Part shown: positions 45,328 through 53,646 of the stretch, piece after piece
Numbering within the stretch: the first letter of the stretch is position 1
Layout: each line of letters starts with the position of its first letter
Assembly: GCF_014256275.1 (NCBI RefSeq)
Contig: NZ_JACCFE010000002.1
Location: forward strand, 4,258,001 to 4,322,000
Length of the DNA stretch: 64,000 nucleotides
DNA from: Rhodococcus sp. 4CII
Lineage (GTDB): Bacteria > Actinomycetota > Actinomycetes > Mycobacteriales > Mycobacteriaceae
Direction: 5' to 3'
Position numbers and translations under genes: made by a program
The notes under the pieces: model-generated
Databases searched by the model: none
What the model saw: only the letters and a program-made list of their open reading frames with translations
Told to the model about the DNA's origin: nothing

Positions 45328-46703
45328 CTCGCCCTCGATTCGGGAGCATCCGACGCGTCCGCGAGCGGAATCATGCTGAGCGCCTGCTTGACCCGCATCC
45401 GGTGGTCGAGGATGACCGACCGTGCCACCCCGTCGAGGAGGTCCCAGAGTTCGTCCGGTTCGTGAATGGAGAACTCGCGCACGTCCCGGCCGTGCAGGCG
45501 GACCCACAGGCGGCGGAGATACGGTCGCCACGGCTCGACTAGTTCGGCTGCGAGTACCGCGAGTGGATTCGTTCCGGGCAGCGACACCGCATCGGGGCTC
45601 ACCGTGAGGCGGCGCGCCTGCAGGACGTACGCCTCACGTTGCCAGCGGCCGTTGATCACCCGGGCGGCGGTCGTGTCCGTGTCCGTGCCCGCGGGCGCGG
45701 CGGCCACCCCGATCGGACGGAGGCCCACTGCCAGCGCGGCGCCCGTCGTCGCCGCGACGCGGAGCGATTCGTCGAGAAGCGCCCAGGGCGAGCAACTTCG
45801 GGCGATCTCGGTGGTGACCAGTTCGTGAATCGGCGACAGTTCGGCACGGTCGGTCGACGCGCGGAGCACGGTGAAGACGCGTTCGTGGACGGACCGGTCG
45901 AACGGCAGGCCGAGGGCCGTGGTGGACGCCGACGCCCCCAGAAGCGGCGGTCCGGGCAGCGGATGCACCGTCAGGCCGAGGCTGCGGGCCGACACCTCGG
46001 TGGTCCAGAGCGCGATTCCGTGATGAGTGCCCGCGTGCCCGGCGATGAGACTGTCGAGAGCGGCCCGTCCGCCGTCGCCGTCCTGCGCGAGGCGTGCGCC
46101 GGGGCAGGCGTCGAGGACTTCGCCGATCGCATCGGTGTGAGTGCCCGCGGACCCGGCCGACAGCGGTCGCCGTGCCCACGCGACGGCGATCAGGGCGGTC
46201 AGTTCCCGTGCCCGCGCCGGGTCGGTGACGTGGGCTTTCAGCGCCTGCGTGGTGCGACCGGCAGCGAACTCGTGCACGTCGCGCAGGGTGTCCTCGGCGA
46301 CGGACTCGTCCCGGAGCGGATCGGGCGGGCCGGACCCGGTCGCGAGTTCGTAGCATCGCTGGAAGTAGAGATCCTGCGGGTTGCCGTCGGTGATGCGCAG
46401 TGTCCGGCGAACCCGCTTGAGCAGAGTGAACCAGGCCGCGGTGGCCCGGAGCGCATCGGCGCAGGCGTACACCCGGGCGGCGAGCAACTGCGCGCCGTCG
46501 GCCGTGACGAGCGGTCCGGCGCACAGTGGGTTCTGCACCGGGCGGATGACCAGCGGATCGAGGATCAGTTTCACGGTGCGGCTCAGCGGTCCGCCGTCGC
46601 GCCCGCTGAGCGGTTCCACGTCGTCGAGCTGTCGCCAGACCTCGTCGAGAACCATGGCGCGGGGTCGCCGAGCAGCCTCCGACCCCGCTGCTCCCGTCTG
46701 CAT
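45324..46703 (-). CDS. Unknown protein, first gene of the CHAT operon (459 aa)
   Basis: Soluble, mixed alpha/beta protein with no motif I recognise. Notable segments: VLDEVWRQLDDVEPLSGRDG, a helical LRATAAWFTLLKRVRRTLRI, YFQRCYELATGSGPPDPLRD and the C-terminal LWVRLHGRDVREFSIHEPDE. No Shine-Dalgarno sequence precedes ATG 46703; ATG 46655 is an alternative, or the message is leaderless. It ends in TGA overlapping the TTG of the next gene. Transcription must start in the 160-bp region shared with the lipoprotein gene. Confidence 0.7.
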   Translation of the reverse strand: MQTGAAGSEAARRPRAMVLDEVWRQLDDVEPLSGRDGGPLSRTVKLILDPLVIRPVQNPLCAGPLVTADGAQLLAARVYACADALRATAAWFTLLKRVRRTLRITDGNPQDLYFQRCYELATGSGPPDPLRDESVAEDTLRDVHEFAAGRTTQALKAHVTDPARARELTALIAVAWARRPLSAGSAGTHTDAIGEVLDACPGARLAQDGDGGRAALDSLIAGHAGTHHGIALWTTEVSARSLGLTVHPLPGPPLLGASASTTALGLPFDRSVHERVFTVLRASTDRAELSPIHELVTTEIARSCSPWALLDESLRVAATTGAALAVGLRPIGVAAAPAGTDTDTTAARVINGRWQREAYVLQARRLTVSPDAVSLPGTNPLAVLAAELVEPWRPYLRRLWVRLHGRDVREFSIHEPDELWDLLDGVARSVILDHRMRVKQALSMIPLADASDAPESRAS

Positions 46704-46764
46704 TCGAGCAGGTTACCGCAGGCGCGACCGGACGACGCGACGAGAAATCTGGGATCGGTAGGGC

Positions 46765-46788
46765 GCGAGAAGTTCCTACCTTTCTCGC
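46765..46788. promoter_or_regulatory. Inverted repeat between the CHAT operon and the lipoprotein gene
   Basis: GCGAGAA (46765-46771) and TTCTCGC (46782-46788), perfect 7-bp arms with a 10-bp spacer, in the 160-bp divergent promoter region. Candidate operator for either direction. Confidence 0.4.
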
Positions 46789-46863
46789 ATCGGCTCCGGA
46801 ACGCGAGCCGAAGGAATCGACGACGGGCGCCGAGCGCCCCTCACGAAACGTGAAGGACGGATC

Positions 46864-47397
46864 ATGAACAAGGTCATTCGGACTCGCAAGCGCATCTACA
46901 CCGGCGGCATCGCCGCAGCCGCCGCGGTCGCCCTGCTCGTCTCGGGCTGCAGCGACAACGGTTCCGGCGGGGGAGGCGCCGAGCAGGCGCCGGCCGCCGC
47001 GGCTCCGGCGGGCGCGTCCTCCGCGTCGGTCGACGGCACGGCCCTGGACGCCGACTTCGACGCGACCTGCGCCAAGCAGGGTGACACCCTGGCGTTGGCG
47101 CTGGCGGACACCGCCAACGCGACGTACGGCGACTTGGCCGTCTCCGCCACCATCACCGGTACCGACACCGTGCAGGCGGTCGGGATCGCCGGCAGCAAGG
47201 GCGGGTCGAACGGCCTGCCGTACGCGCTGGGCTTCGGGCAGGGGATGCCGGGCGGTTCCGCAAAGGTCGTGAAGGACGGTGACACGTACACGGTCACCGG
47301 TGAAGGGGTGGGCGCCCCCGACATGAGCAACCCGACCGCGCCGAGTGCGTCGAAGTTCGACATCACGTTCGCCTGCTCGACCGTCGTGGGCGGCTGA
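46864..47397 (+). CDS. LpqH-like lipoprotein (19-kDa antigen family)
   Basis: 177 aa secreted lipoprotein. Basic n-region KVIRTRKR, hydrophobic stretch and lipobox LVSGC with lipidated C29, then a Gly/Ala/Pro-rich linker and a beta-rich domain with a pair of cysteines (DFDATCAKQ near the domain start and TFACST at the end), which form the disulfide seen in LpqH. Good ribosome site (GAAGGACGG) before the ATG. Surface-exposed in mycolata; role uncertain. Confidence 0.88.
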   Translation: MNKVIRTRKRIYTGGIAAAAAVALLVSGCSDNGSGGGGAEQAPAAAAPAGASSASVDGTALDADFDATCAKQGDTLALALADTANATYGDLAVSATITGTDTVQAVGIAGSKGGSNGLPYALGFGQGMPGGSAKVVKDGDTYTVTGEGVGAPDMSNPTAPSASKFDITFACSTVVGG

Positions 47398-47473
47398 GCC
47401 CACCCATCGGAACGCGCGCGGATTCGTTGGAGTCCGCGCGCGTCCCGCCCGTTCAACCATGGAAGGACACATC

Positions 47474-48277
47474 GTGAAGAAGTTCGTGCGGAGCGCCGCC
47501 GTCGTGTTACTCGTCGGGTCGATCGCGTACTACCTGTGGTGCGGCCTCGGCGACCGCGGGCGGACCAACTATGGAATCGACGCGCTGTCGTGGGTGGGCC
47601 CCCAGATGATCTGGCCGATCGTCGCGGTCAGCCTGGTCATGGTCTGCTTCGCCCTTACCGGTGACAGCGTGCTGGCGGCGTTGACGCAGCGCAACAGTGC
47701 GGCCTTCCGGCACGGGGCGGTCGGGATCGGAACGGTGCGGTCGGTGCGCCAGACCGGCATGACGCTCAACGACCAACCGGAGGTGCGGATCGACGTCGGC
47801 GTGGAGGGCGCGGACGGGAAGATGTTCGAATCGCACGCCAGGATGATCGTGCCGCTGACCGAACTGGCGCTGCTGCAGCCCGGTGTCGTCCTGCCCGTCC
47901 GCTATCTTCCGAACCGCACCGACAAGGTCGAGATCGACCGCTCCGGGGACATGTCTTCGGCGCAGGAAGCGTTGAACCGATCCATGATTCGTCAGGGAAT
48001 CACCACTCCGGGCAAGCTCGACATCGCGGCGCGCGGCATCGCCGCGCAGGCGGTGGTGCAGTCGCTCAGTGTGCCCGGCGAGATCCGCAACGGGAATTCG
48101 AAGGTCGCGCTCGGGTTGGTGGTCACCCGGCCCGACGGGACCACGTTCACCACCCGCGTCGAGAAGTTCCTGCCGCCACGCAGCGTCGCGCACGTCCAGG
48201 TCGGCCGGGTCGTGACGGTCCACTATCTGCCGGGGAACGAGCAGGAGGTCGTCATCGCCCTGCCCGCGAATGTGTGA
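47474..48277 (+). CDS. Two-helix membrane protein with duplicated DUF3592-like domain
   Basis: 267 aa from GTG 47474, preceded by GGAAGGA. Two N-terminal membrane helices (SAAVVLLVGSIAYYLWCGL and IWPIVAVSLVMVCFAL), then two similar soluble units: GIGTVRSVRQTGMTLNDQPE ... LPVRYLPNRTDKVEID and AQAVVQSLSVPGEIRNGNSK ... VTVHYLPGNEQEVVI. The repeated PVRYLP / VHYLP end is typical of DUF3592. Function unknown; 76 bp after the lipoprotein gene. Confidence 0.75.
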   Translation: MKKFVRSAAVVLLVGSIAYYLWCGLGDRGRTNYGIDALSWVGPQMIWPIVAVSLVMVCFALTGDSVLAALTQRNSAAFRHGAVGIGTVRSVRQTGMTLNDQPEVRIDVGVEGADGKMFESHARMIVPLTELALLQPGVVLPVRYLPNRTDKVEIDRSGDMSSAQEALNRSMIRQGITTPGKLDIAARGIAAQAVVQSLSVPGEIRNGNSKVALGLVVTRPDGTTFTTRVEKFLPPRSVAHVQVGRVVTVHYLPGNEQEVVIALPANV

Positions 48278-48724
48278 TCAGTCCTCGGCCTCGTTCCGGG
48301 ACGGAAGTCCCAGCGACCGGACGAGGCGGAGGAGTTGTTCGCGCAGCGGCCCCGGGTCGCCGACCGCGGCGGTGAGGGCCGCATCCTCCTTCTCGAGGGT
48401 CAGCAGGTGCCGGTAGATCGCGCGGCCCGACTCGGTGATCGCGACCCGCTTGCGGCGCTCGTCGGTCGGATCGGTCTCCCGGGTGACGTACCCGGCGCGT
48501 TCGAGGCGGTCGATGGTGCGGCTGATGGTCTGGTCCGTCACCCGCGAGGCCTTCGCGATGTCCCGCTGCGAGGCGGGCCGGTCGGCGATCGTGTGCAGTG
48601 AGATGAGTCCTGCATGGGTCATGTTCTGTGACCGGAGAATGTCCTCCCACGAGTGCTCGACCAGTCGTGCAGCCGTGGACAGCAGACGTCCGGTCGGCCA
48701 CTGGTCCATGCCGTCGCTCGTCAT
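48278..48724 (-). CDS. MarR-family regulator
   Basis: 148 aa, ATG 48724 preceded by GGAGGCGAGG. Winged helix with recognition segment SQRDIAKASRVTDQTISRTI followed by the wing TRETDPTDERRKRVAITESG. Divergent from an MMPL transporter gene with an inverted repeat between, so it is probably that gene's local repressor. Its stop lies directly next to the stop of the convergent membrane protein gene (48277/48278). Confidence 0.9.
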   Translation of the reverse strand: MTSDGMDQWPTGRLLSTAARLVEHSWEDILRSQNMTHAGLISLHTIADRPASQRDIAKASRVTDQTISRTIDRLERAGYVTRETDPTDERRKRVAITESGRAIYRHLLTLEKEDAALTAAVGDPGPLREQLLRLVRSLGLPSRNEAED

Positions 48725-48745
48725 TTCCTCGCCTCCATTTGCAAT

Positions 48746-48765
48746 TTGCTCAGCAGGCTGAACAA
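48746..48765. promoter_or_regulatory. Probable MarR operator
   Basis: TTGCTCAGC (48746-48754) AG GCTGAACAA (48757-48765): 9-bp arms with one mismatch and a 2-bp spacer, the size of MarR-family sites, between the marR and MMPL start codons. Confidence 0.6.
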
Positions 48766-48823
48766 AATAGGAACGTCGCAAACCGGACATCCGGTCGTCG
48801 AATCGCCCAGCATCGGAGAGCAC

Positions 48824-50965
48824 GTGATCACAACTGCCCGCCCACGCCCGGTTCGCCGACTGCGGTGGATTCTGCCAGCCCTGCTGGTGATCGTCTGGCT
48901 GGCCGTCGGCGGTTTCGGCGGACCGTTCGCCGGCAAACTGTCCACGGTCCAGCAGAACGACAGCACGTCCTTCCTCCCCGCGTCGGCCGAAGCCACCGAG
49001 GTGTCCACGCTGCAGAAGGATTTCACCGACACGCAATTCGTGCCCGCTGCCGTCGTCGCCGAACGCCCGTCGGGTATCACCCCGGCCGACACCGAGTTCC
49101 TCGCCGGCACCGCGACTTCCCTGGCCGGATCGCACGGTTTCGGTGACGAGGTGTCACCGCCGATCCCGTCCGCCGACGGCCGGGCACTGCAGATGTTCGT
49201 GCCCGTCGACAGCGCCGGCGAGGTGGGCGACAGTGTCACCGAACTCCGGGACGCGCTCGATGCCGCGCCGGACGGCCTCACCGTCCTCGTCACCGGGCCC
49301 GCCGGCCAGGTCGCCGATCTGTCCGCCGCGTTCGCCGGCATCGACGGACTGCTGCTCCTGGTGGCGGGTGCCGTCGTCATCCTGATCCTCATCGTCGTCT
49401 ACCGGAGCCCGATCCTCCCGTTCGCGGTGATCACGTCCGCGGTATTCGCCCTGGGACTGTCCAGTCTGCTCGTGTATCTGCTCGCCGACGCCGATATGAT
49501 CGCCCTGAATGGGCAGAGCCAGGGCATTCTGTTCATCCTCGTGTTCGGCGCCGCGACCGACTACGCGCTGCTGCTCGTCTCCCGCTACCGCGAGGAACTG
49601 CGGATCGAGCAGGACAGGTACCGCGCCATGCGGACCGCGTGGCGGGCGACGCTCGAACCCGTCGCCGCCTCCGCGGGCACGGTCACCGCGGGTGTGCTGT
49701 GCCTGCTGTTGTCCGATCTCAACTCGAACCGCGGTCTCGGACCGGTCGCGGCTATCGGTATCGCGGCGTCGTTCGTCGCGTCCATGACGTACCTCCCCGC
49801 GGTGCTCGTCCTCCTCGGCCGGGCGGCGTACTGGCCGAGCAAGCCCGCCTTCGACGCAGAGCACGCCGAGTGGGGCGACGCCGCAGACCACAAATTCTGG
49901 GCTGCGCTCGCGGCGCGGACCGGTGCGCATCCGCGCCGATTCTGGGTGGCGTCCAGCCTGGTGCTGGTGCTCTTCGCGCTCCTGATGCCGCGGTTCGACG
50001 CGAGCGGTGTCGCGGAATCCGAGACCTTTCTCCTCGACGTCGATTCCGTTGCGGGTCAGCAGATCCTCGGCGACCACTTCGATGCCGGCTCCGGTTCACC
50101 GGCCGTGATCATCGCGAACGAGGATTCGCTCGACGCGGTACTCGATGCGGGCCGGGTCGACGGCGTCGCCGACCTCACCGTGCTGTCCGCCGCCGGCACG
50201 CAGGACCCGCTGGTGGTGGACGGCTGGGTGGCGATCGAAGCCACCCTGACCGACCCGGCCGACTCCCTCGCGGCCGAGGACACCATCGTCCGATTGCGCG
50301 ACGCCGTCCACGCGGTCGACGGTGCCGACGCCCTGGTCGGGGGCACCACCGCCACGGACCTCGACACCAAGACGACGTCGACGCGTGACCGCACGCTGAT
50401 CATCCCCGTCGTGATCCTCGTGGTGTTCGCGATCCTCTGCCTGCTGCTGCGGGCGCTGCTCGCGCCGCTGCTCCTGATGGGCACGGTGGTGCTGTCCTTC
50501 GCTGCGACGCTGGGCATCTCGTCGCTGGTCTTCGAGCACGTCTTCGGATTCCCGGGCGCCGATCCCGTCGTCCCGCTGTTCGCGTTCGTGTTCCTCGTCG
50601 CCCTCGGCATCGACTACAACATCTTCCTCATGACCCGGGTCCGGGAGGAAGCCCAGCGCATCGGCACCCGCCGCGGAGCGCTGCGCGGTCTGACCGTCAC
50701 CGGGGGAGTGATCACGTCGGCGGGAGTGGTTCTGGCGGCCACCTTCTCGGCGCTCGCCGTCATCCCGCTGATCTTCCTCGCGCAGATCGCATTCATCGTG
50801 GCCTTCGGTGTGCTCCTCGACGCCCTCCTCGTGCGCTCACTCCTGGTACCCGCCCTCACCGTCGACATCGGGCAGAAGATCTGGTGGCCGAGCAAGCTCG
50901 CGTCGGCCCCGGAGCCGGACGAGACCGTCCGCCCGGAGCCGGAATTGGATTCGAGTCGTACGTGA
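48824..50965 (+). CDS. MMPL/RND-family transporter
   Basis: 713 aa from GTG 48824 (GGAGAG before it). Twelve membrane helices in the RND layout: helix 1 (ILPALLVIVWLAVGGFGGPF), periplasmic domain, helices 2-6 including FGAATDYALLLVSRYREELR, cytoplasmic linker, helix 7, second periplasmic domain, helices 8-12 including LGIDYNIFLMTRVREEA. The GxxxDY motifs in both halves are the proton-relay elements of MmpL3-like transporters. MarR control favours efflux of a drug or lipid. Confidence 0.92.
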   Translation: MITTARPRPVRRLRWILPALLVIVWLAVGGFGGPFAGKLSTVQQNDSTSFLPASAEATEVSTLQKDFTDTQFVPAAVVAERPSGITPADTEFLAGTATSLAGSHGFGDEVSPPIPSADGRALQMFVPVDSAGEVGDSVTELRDALDAAPDGLTVLVTGPAGQVADLSAAFAGIDGLLLLVAGAVVILILIVVYRSPILPFAVITSAVFALGLSSLLVYLLADADMIALNGQSQGILFILVFGAATDYALLLVSRYREELRIEQDRYRAMRTAWRATLEPVAASAGTVTAGVLCLLLSDLNSNRGLGPVAAIGIAASFVASMTYLPAVLVLLGRAAYWPSKPAFDAEHAEWGDAADHKFWAALAARTGAHPRRFWVASSLVLVLFALLMPRFDASGVAESETFLLDVDSVAGQQILGDHFDAGSGSPAVIIANEDSLDAVLDAGRVDGVADLTVLSAAGTQDPLVVDGWVAIEATLTDPADSLAAEDTIVRLRDAVHAVDGADALVGGTTATDLDTKTTSTRDRTLIIPVVILVVFAILCLLLRALLAPLLLMGTVVLSFAATLGISSLVFEHVFGFPGADPVVPLFAFVFLVALGIDYNIFLMTRVREEAQRIGTRRGALRGLTVTGGVITSAGVVLAATFSALAVIPLIFLAQIAFIVAFGVLLDALLVRSLLVPALTVDIGQKIWWPSKLASAPEPDETVRPEPELDSSRT

Positions 50966-51057
50966 GGCGGCGCCCCGTCGAACGCCGCCGAAGCACACCG
51001 CGCCGGGCCCGATGAGGCCATAGTGGAACGGGATGTGAACACGACGAAAGGAAGATC

Positions 51058-51564
51058 GTGGACCATAGCGCGCTGTTGACCGACGCTTTCGATCGCATTC
51101 AGGAGACCGTGCATTCCGCGCTGGCCGATCTGCCGGCCGACGCCCTCACGTTCCGGGTGGACGCGAAGGCGAACACCATCGCGTGGCTGGTCTGGCACCT
51201 CACCAGGGTGCAGGACGACCACGTCGCCGGTGTGGCGGGCACCGAGCAGGTGTGGACGTCCGGCGGGTGGGTGGAGCGTTTCGGCCTGCCGTTCCCGGTT
51301 GCCTCCATCGGGTACGGGCACTCCGCGGAAGAGGTGGCGCGGGTGCGGTCGAGGGCCGACCTCCTCCGGGAGTATCACGATGCCGTGCACGATCGCACCG
51401 TCGATTACGTCCAGTCGATCGGTGCGGACGACCTCGACCGCATCGTCGACGAGAATTGGGATCCGCCGGTGACTCTCGGTGTCCGGTTGGTCAGCGTAGT
51501 CTCCGACGACCTTCAGCACGCCGGGCAGGCCGCGTTCGTCCGCGGCATCTACGAGCGCCGCTGA
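51058..51564 (+). CDS. DinB/DUF664-type protein
   Basis: 168 aa four-helix protein. The three-His metal site of the DinB/mycothiol-transferase fold is seen at WLVWHLTRVQDDHV and LQHAGQAAFVRG. Family members use mycothiol or bacillithiol; the exact reaction is unknown. GTG start with GAAAGGAAG upstream. Confidence 0.82.
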   Translation: MDHSALLTDAFDRIQETVHSALADLPADALTFRVDAKANTIAWLVWHLTRVQDDHVAGVAGTEQVWTSGGWVERFGLPFPVASIGYGHSAEEVARVRSRADLLREYHDAVHDRTVDYVQSIGADDLDRIVDENWDPPVTLGVRLVSVVSDDLQHAGQAAFVRGIYERR

Positions 51565-51572
51565 TCCGCCGA

Positions 51573-52781
51573 CTATTTCTCGTTCGCGGAGAGCCAGGTC
51601 TCCACCCGCCGCCGGGACCGCCTTCCGACTCGGTCCCGTACTGCCGGACTGCACCGCGCCGCACCGTGCAGCACCCCATTCCCGGCCAGTGCCAGCGGAA
51701 CGAACCAGGCCGGCACGACCGGCAACCCGAGTTCACGCATGCCGCTCTTGCCTGAGAACAGACGCTGAATGCTCAGCAGACGCTGGCGGTTGAGCCTGCG
51801 GCGCAGAGGCTGCGCGTACGGGTAGTGGAACGTGGCCCACGACTTCTGCAGTGAGTCGGCCAGCACCCGGGAATTCTCGTCGGGGCCGGGCGCGAACATC
51901 CCGATCTGGCACATGATGCGGCGCCCGGTGTTCTCGTCGTCGACCAGCCAGTGTTCGTCGATGCCGATCAGCCAGCCGATGTACCGCCACAGGTGCATCA
52001 CGTCGCGGCCCTCCTCGGCCGACACCCACACGCCGAGTGACCGGAGGCCGACGAGGAACGTCGTCGAGAAGAGGGCGAGCGTGCCGGCCTGATCCGACTG
52101 GTTGATAGGCATGCCCCAGTCGGACACGTCCCAGTTCTCGTCCTGCAGCAGGGTCAGATTGACGAAGGCGTGCATCAACCGGACGTGGACGGACAACTGC
52201 CAGCCACGGCGGTCGCGGTCCATGCCGGCGGGCAGGACGCACTCGTACCACCATCGGACGGTCTCGGTCACCCGCTGACCGGCGCCCTCGCCGACGAGTC
52301 TGCCGGTGGCCACCAGTTGGCGGGAGGTGGCCGCACTGCGGTACCCGTTCATCAGCGAACCGGTAGCCAGCAGGTCGAGGCCGGTCATTCCGCTGCGCAG
52401 GCACACAGCGGCACCGTGCTCGAGGCGGCGGTCGTCGACCCACGACGGCCGGTGGTCGACGGCGTCGAAGAACGCGGTCAGCGGAGGTGCGGCGTCGGGC
52501 ACGCTGCCGATGCCCGCGGACAGGGCCTGGGAGAACTGGTCCATGGTGACGGTCTTGTCGACGAGAATCGCCCGCGCCAGTGCGGCGCCGATCTCGTCCT
52601 GACTCGCCACGGCGCGGGCATGGAGTTCCCGTTCCGCCGCGGTGGGCGTCGGGTCGCCGTGCACGAACCGCGACAGCGTCCGCATCGATCGGCGGCCCCA
52701 TTCCGAGTCCATGTCGAACCGCCGCGGCGGTGTGAAGGCGGAGGGTCCGGGCGCGGATTCCCGGGACTGGATTTCTGTCAT
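51573..52781 (-). CDS. Oxygenase MpaB/Lcp-family protein (DUF2236)
   Basis: 402 aa, heme-protein family that includes latex-clearing protein Lcp and MpaB. Conserved elements: RLMHAFVNLTLL (the heme-binding His region), GTLALFSTTFLVGLRSLGVW, and WRYIGWLIGIDEHWLVDD. No signal peptide, so unlike secreted Lcp it would act in the cytoplasm. Substrate unknown. Divergent from a TetR gene with 140 bp between starts; convergent with the DinB-like gene, 8 bp between stops. Confidence 0.85.
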   Translation of the reverse strand: MTEIQSRESAPGPSAFTPPRRFDMDSEWGRRSMRTLSRFVHGDPTPTAAERELHARAVASQDEIGAALARAILVDKTVTMDQFSQALSAGIGSVPDAAPPLTAFFDAVDHRPSWVDDRRLEHGAAVCLRSGMTGLDLLATGSLMNGYRSAATSRQLVATGRLVGEGAGQRVTETVRWWYECVLPAGMDRDRRGWQLSVHVRLMHAFVNLTLLQDENWDVSDWGMPINQSDQAGTLALFSTTFLVGLRSLGVWVSAEEGRDVMHLWRYIGWLIGIDEHWLVDDENTGRRIMCQIGMFAPGPDENSRVLADSLQKSWATFHYPYAQPLRRRLNRQRLLSIQRLFSGKSGMRELGLPVVPAWFVPLALAGNGVLHGAARCSPAVRDRVGRRSRRRVETWLSANEK

Positions 52782-52921
52782 GTCCGATGCACTCGATTCG
52801 CTCGTCGACGCAGGCGCGGGGTGGTGTCACCGCCCTGCTCCGGGGCTGTGAGTTACAGTTCACCTCACCGAATCGGACGGGTACAAGTCGCATTGCGGGA
52901 CAGATCGGGGAGGCTGAGGGA

Positions 52922-53548
52922 ATGCCCACTGGCCAGCGGAAAGACCCCTCCCAGCGACGGTCGCAGGCGACGGTCGCACGCATCCTGTCGGCAACTGGTC
53001 AGGTTTTGCGGACCAAGGGTTACACCGGCTGCAGCACCAACGCGATCGCGGAGGCCGCGGGCATCTCGAAGGGCTCGGTGTATCAGTACTTCGCGAACAA
53101 GGACGAGATCATCGAGGTGCTGATCGACCAGCTCATGGAGGACGCCACCGCCTCACTCGGGGCGAATCTCGAGGAGGCCGTCGCGCAGGGGACATTCCTG
53201 AAGGACGCGGCCCTGCAGATTCAGCTCCTCGCGGTCCTCGACCGATATCGCGACGTCCTCGCATCGTTGCTCAACGACGCCCCGCATTTGACCCTGTCGG
53301 CTCACCGTTCCGTCCGGATCGAGGAACGGTGCCGTGACCTCCTCCGTACGTATGTGACGGTCAATCCGTCCGCGATCGGCCCGGGTGTGGACCTCGACGC
53401 GCTGCTGTTGGTGCTCACCGTCAGCTACCGCGAAGTGAGCCTGGAGTACCTCCGCCAGGACCTGCGTAACCGGAGAAACGAGCTGGCCACCGTCCTCTAC
53501 GACATGACGATGGGCGGCCTCGCCGGGGGCGCGACAAAAAGGGTGTAA
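52922..53548 (+). CDS. TetR-family regulator
   Basis: 208 aa from ATG 52922. HTH of standard form: RILSATGQVLRTKGYTGCST, IAEAAGISKGSVYQYFANKD. Divergent from the MpaB-type oxygenase gene and likely its regulator. Followed by a hairpin at 53582-53630 with a T-run. Confidence 0.88.
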   Translation: MPTGQRKDPSQRRSQATVARILSATGQVLRTKGYTGCSTNAIAEAAGISKGSVYQYFANKDEIIEVLIDQLMEDATASLGANLEEAVAQGTFLKDAALQIQLLAVLDRYRDVLASLLNDAPHLTLSAHRSVRIEERCRDLLRTYVTVNPSAIGPGVDLDALLLVLTVSYREVSLEYLRQDLRNRRNELATVLYDMTMGGLAGGATKRV

Positions 53549-53581
53549 CGCGAAGGGACTCTCGAGAGAAATACAGGTTGA

Positions 53582-53630
53582 GCCCATGGCGCTGTCGGAC
53601 CCCGACCCGGCAGCGCCAGGGCCCTTTTTC
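53582..53630 (+). terminator. Intrinsic terminator after the TetR gene
   Basis: Stem TGGCGCTG (53587-53594) with CAGCGCCA (53611-53618), extended at its base by GAGCCC/GGGCCC, then TTTTTCTTTT from 53623. Ends the TetR transcript just before the convergent kinase gene. Confidence 0.75.
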
Positions 53631-53646
53631 TTTTGCCACCCGATCA

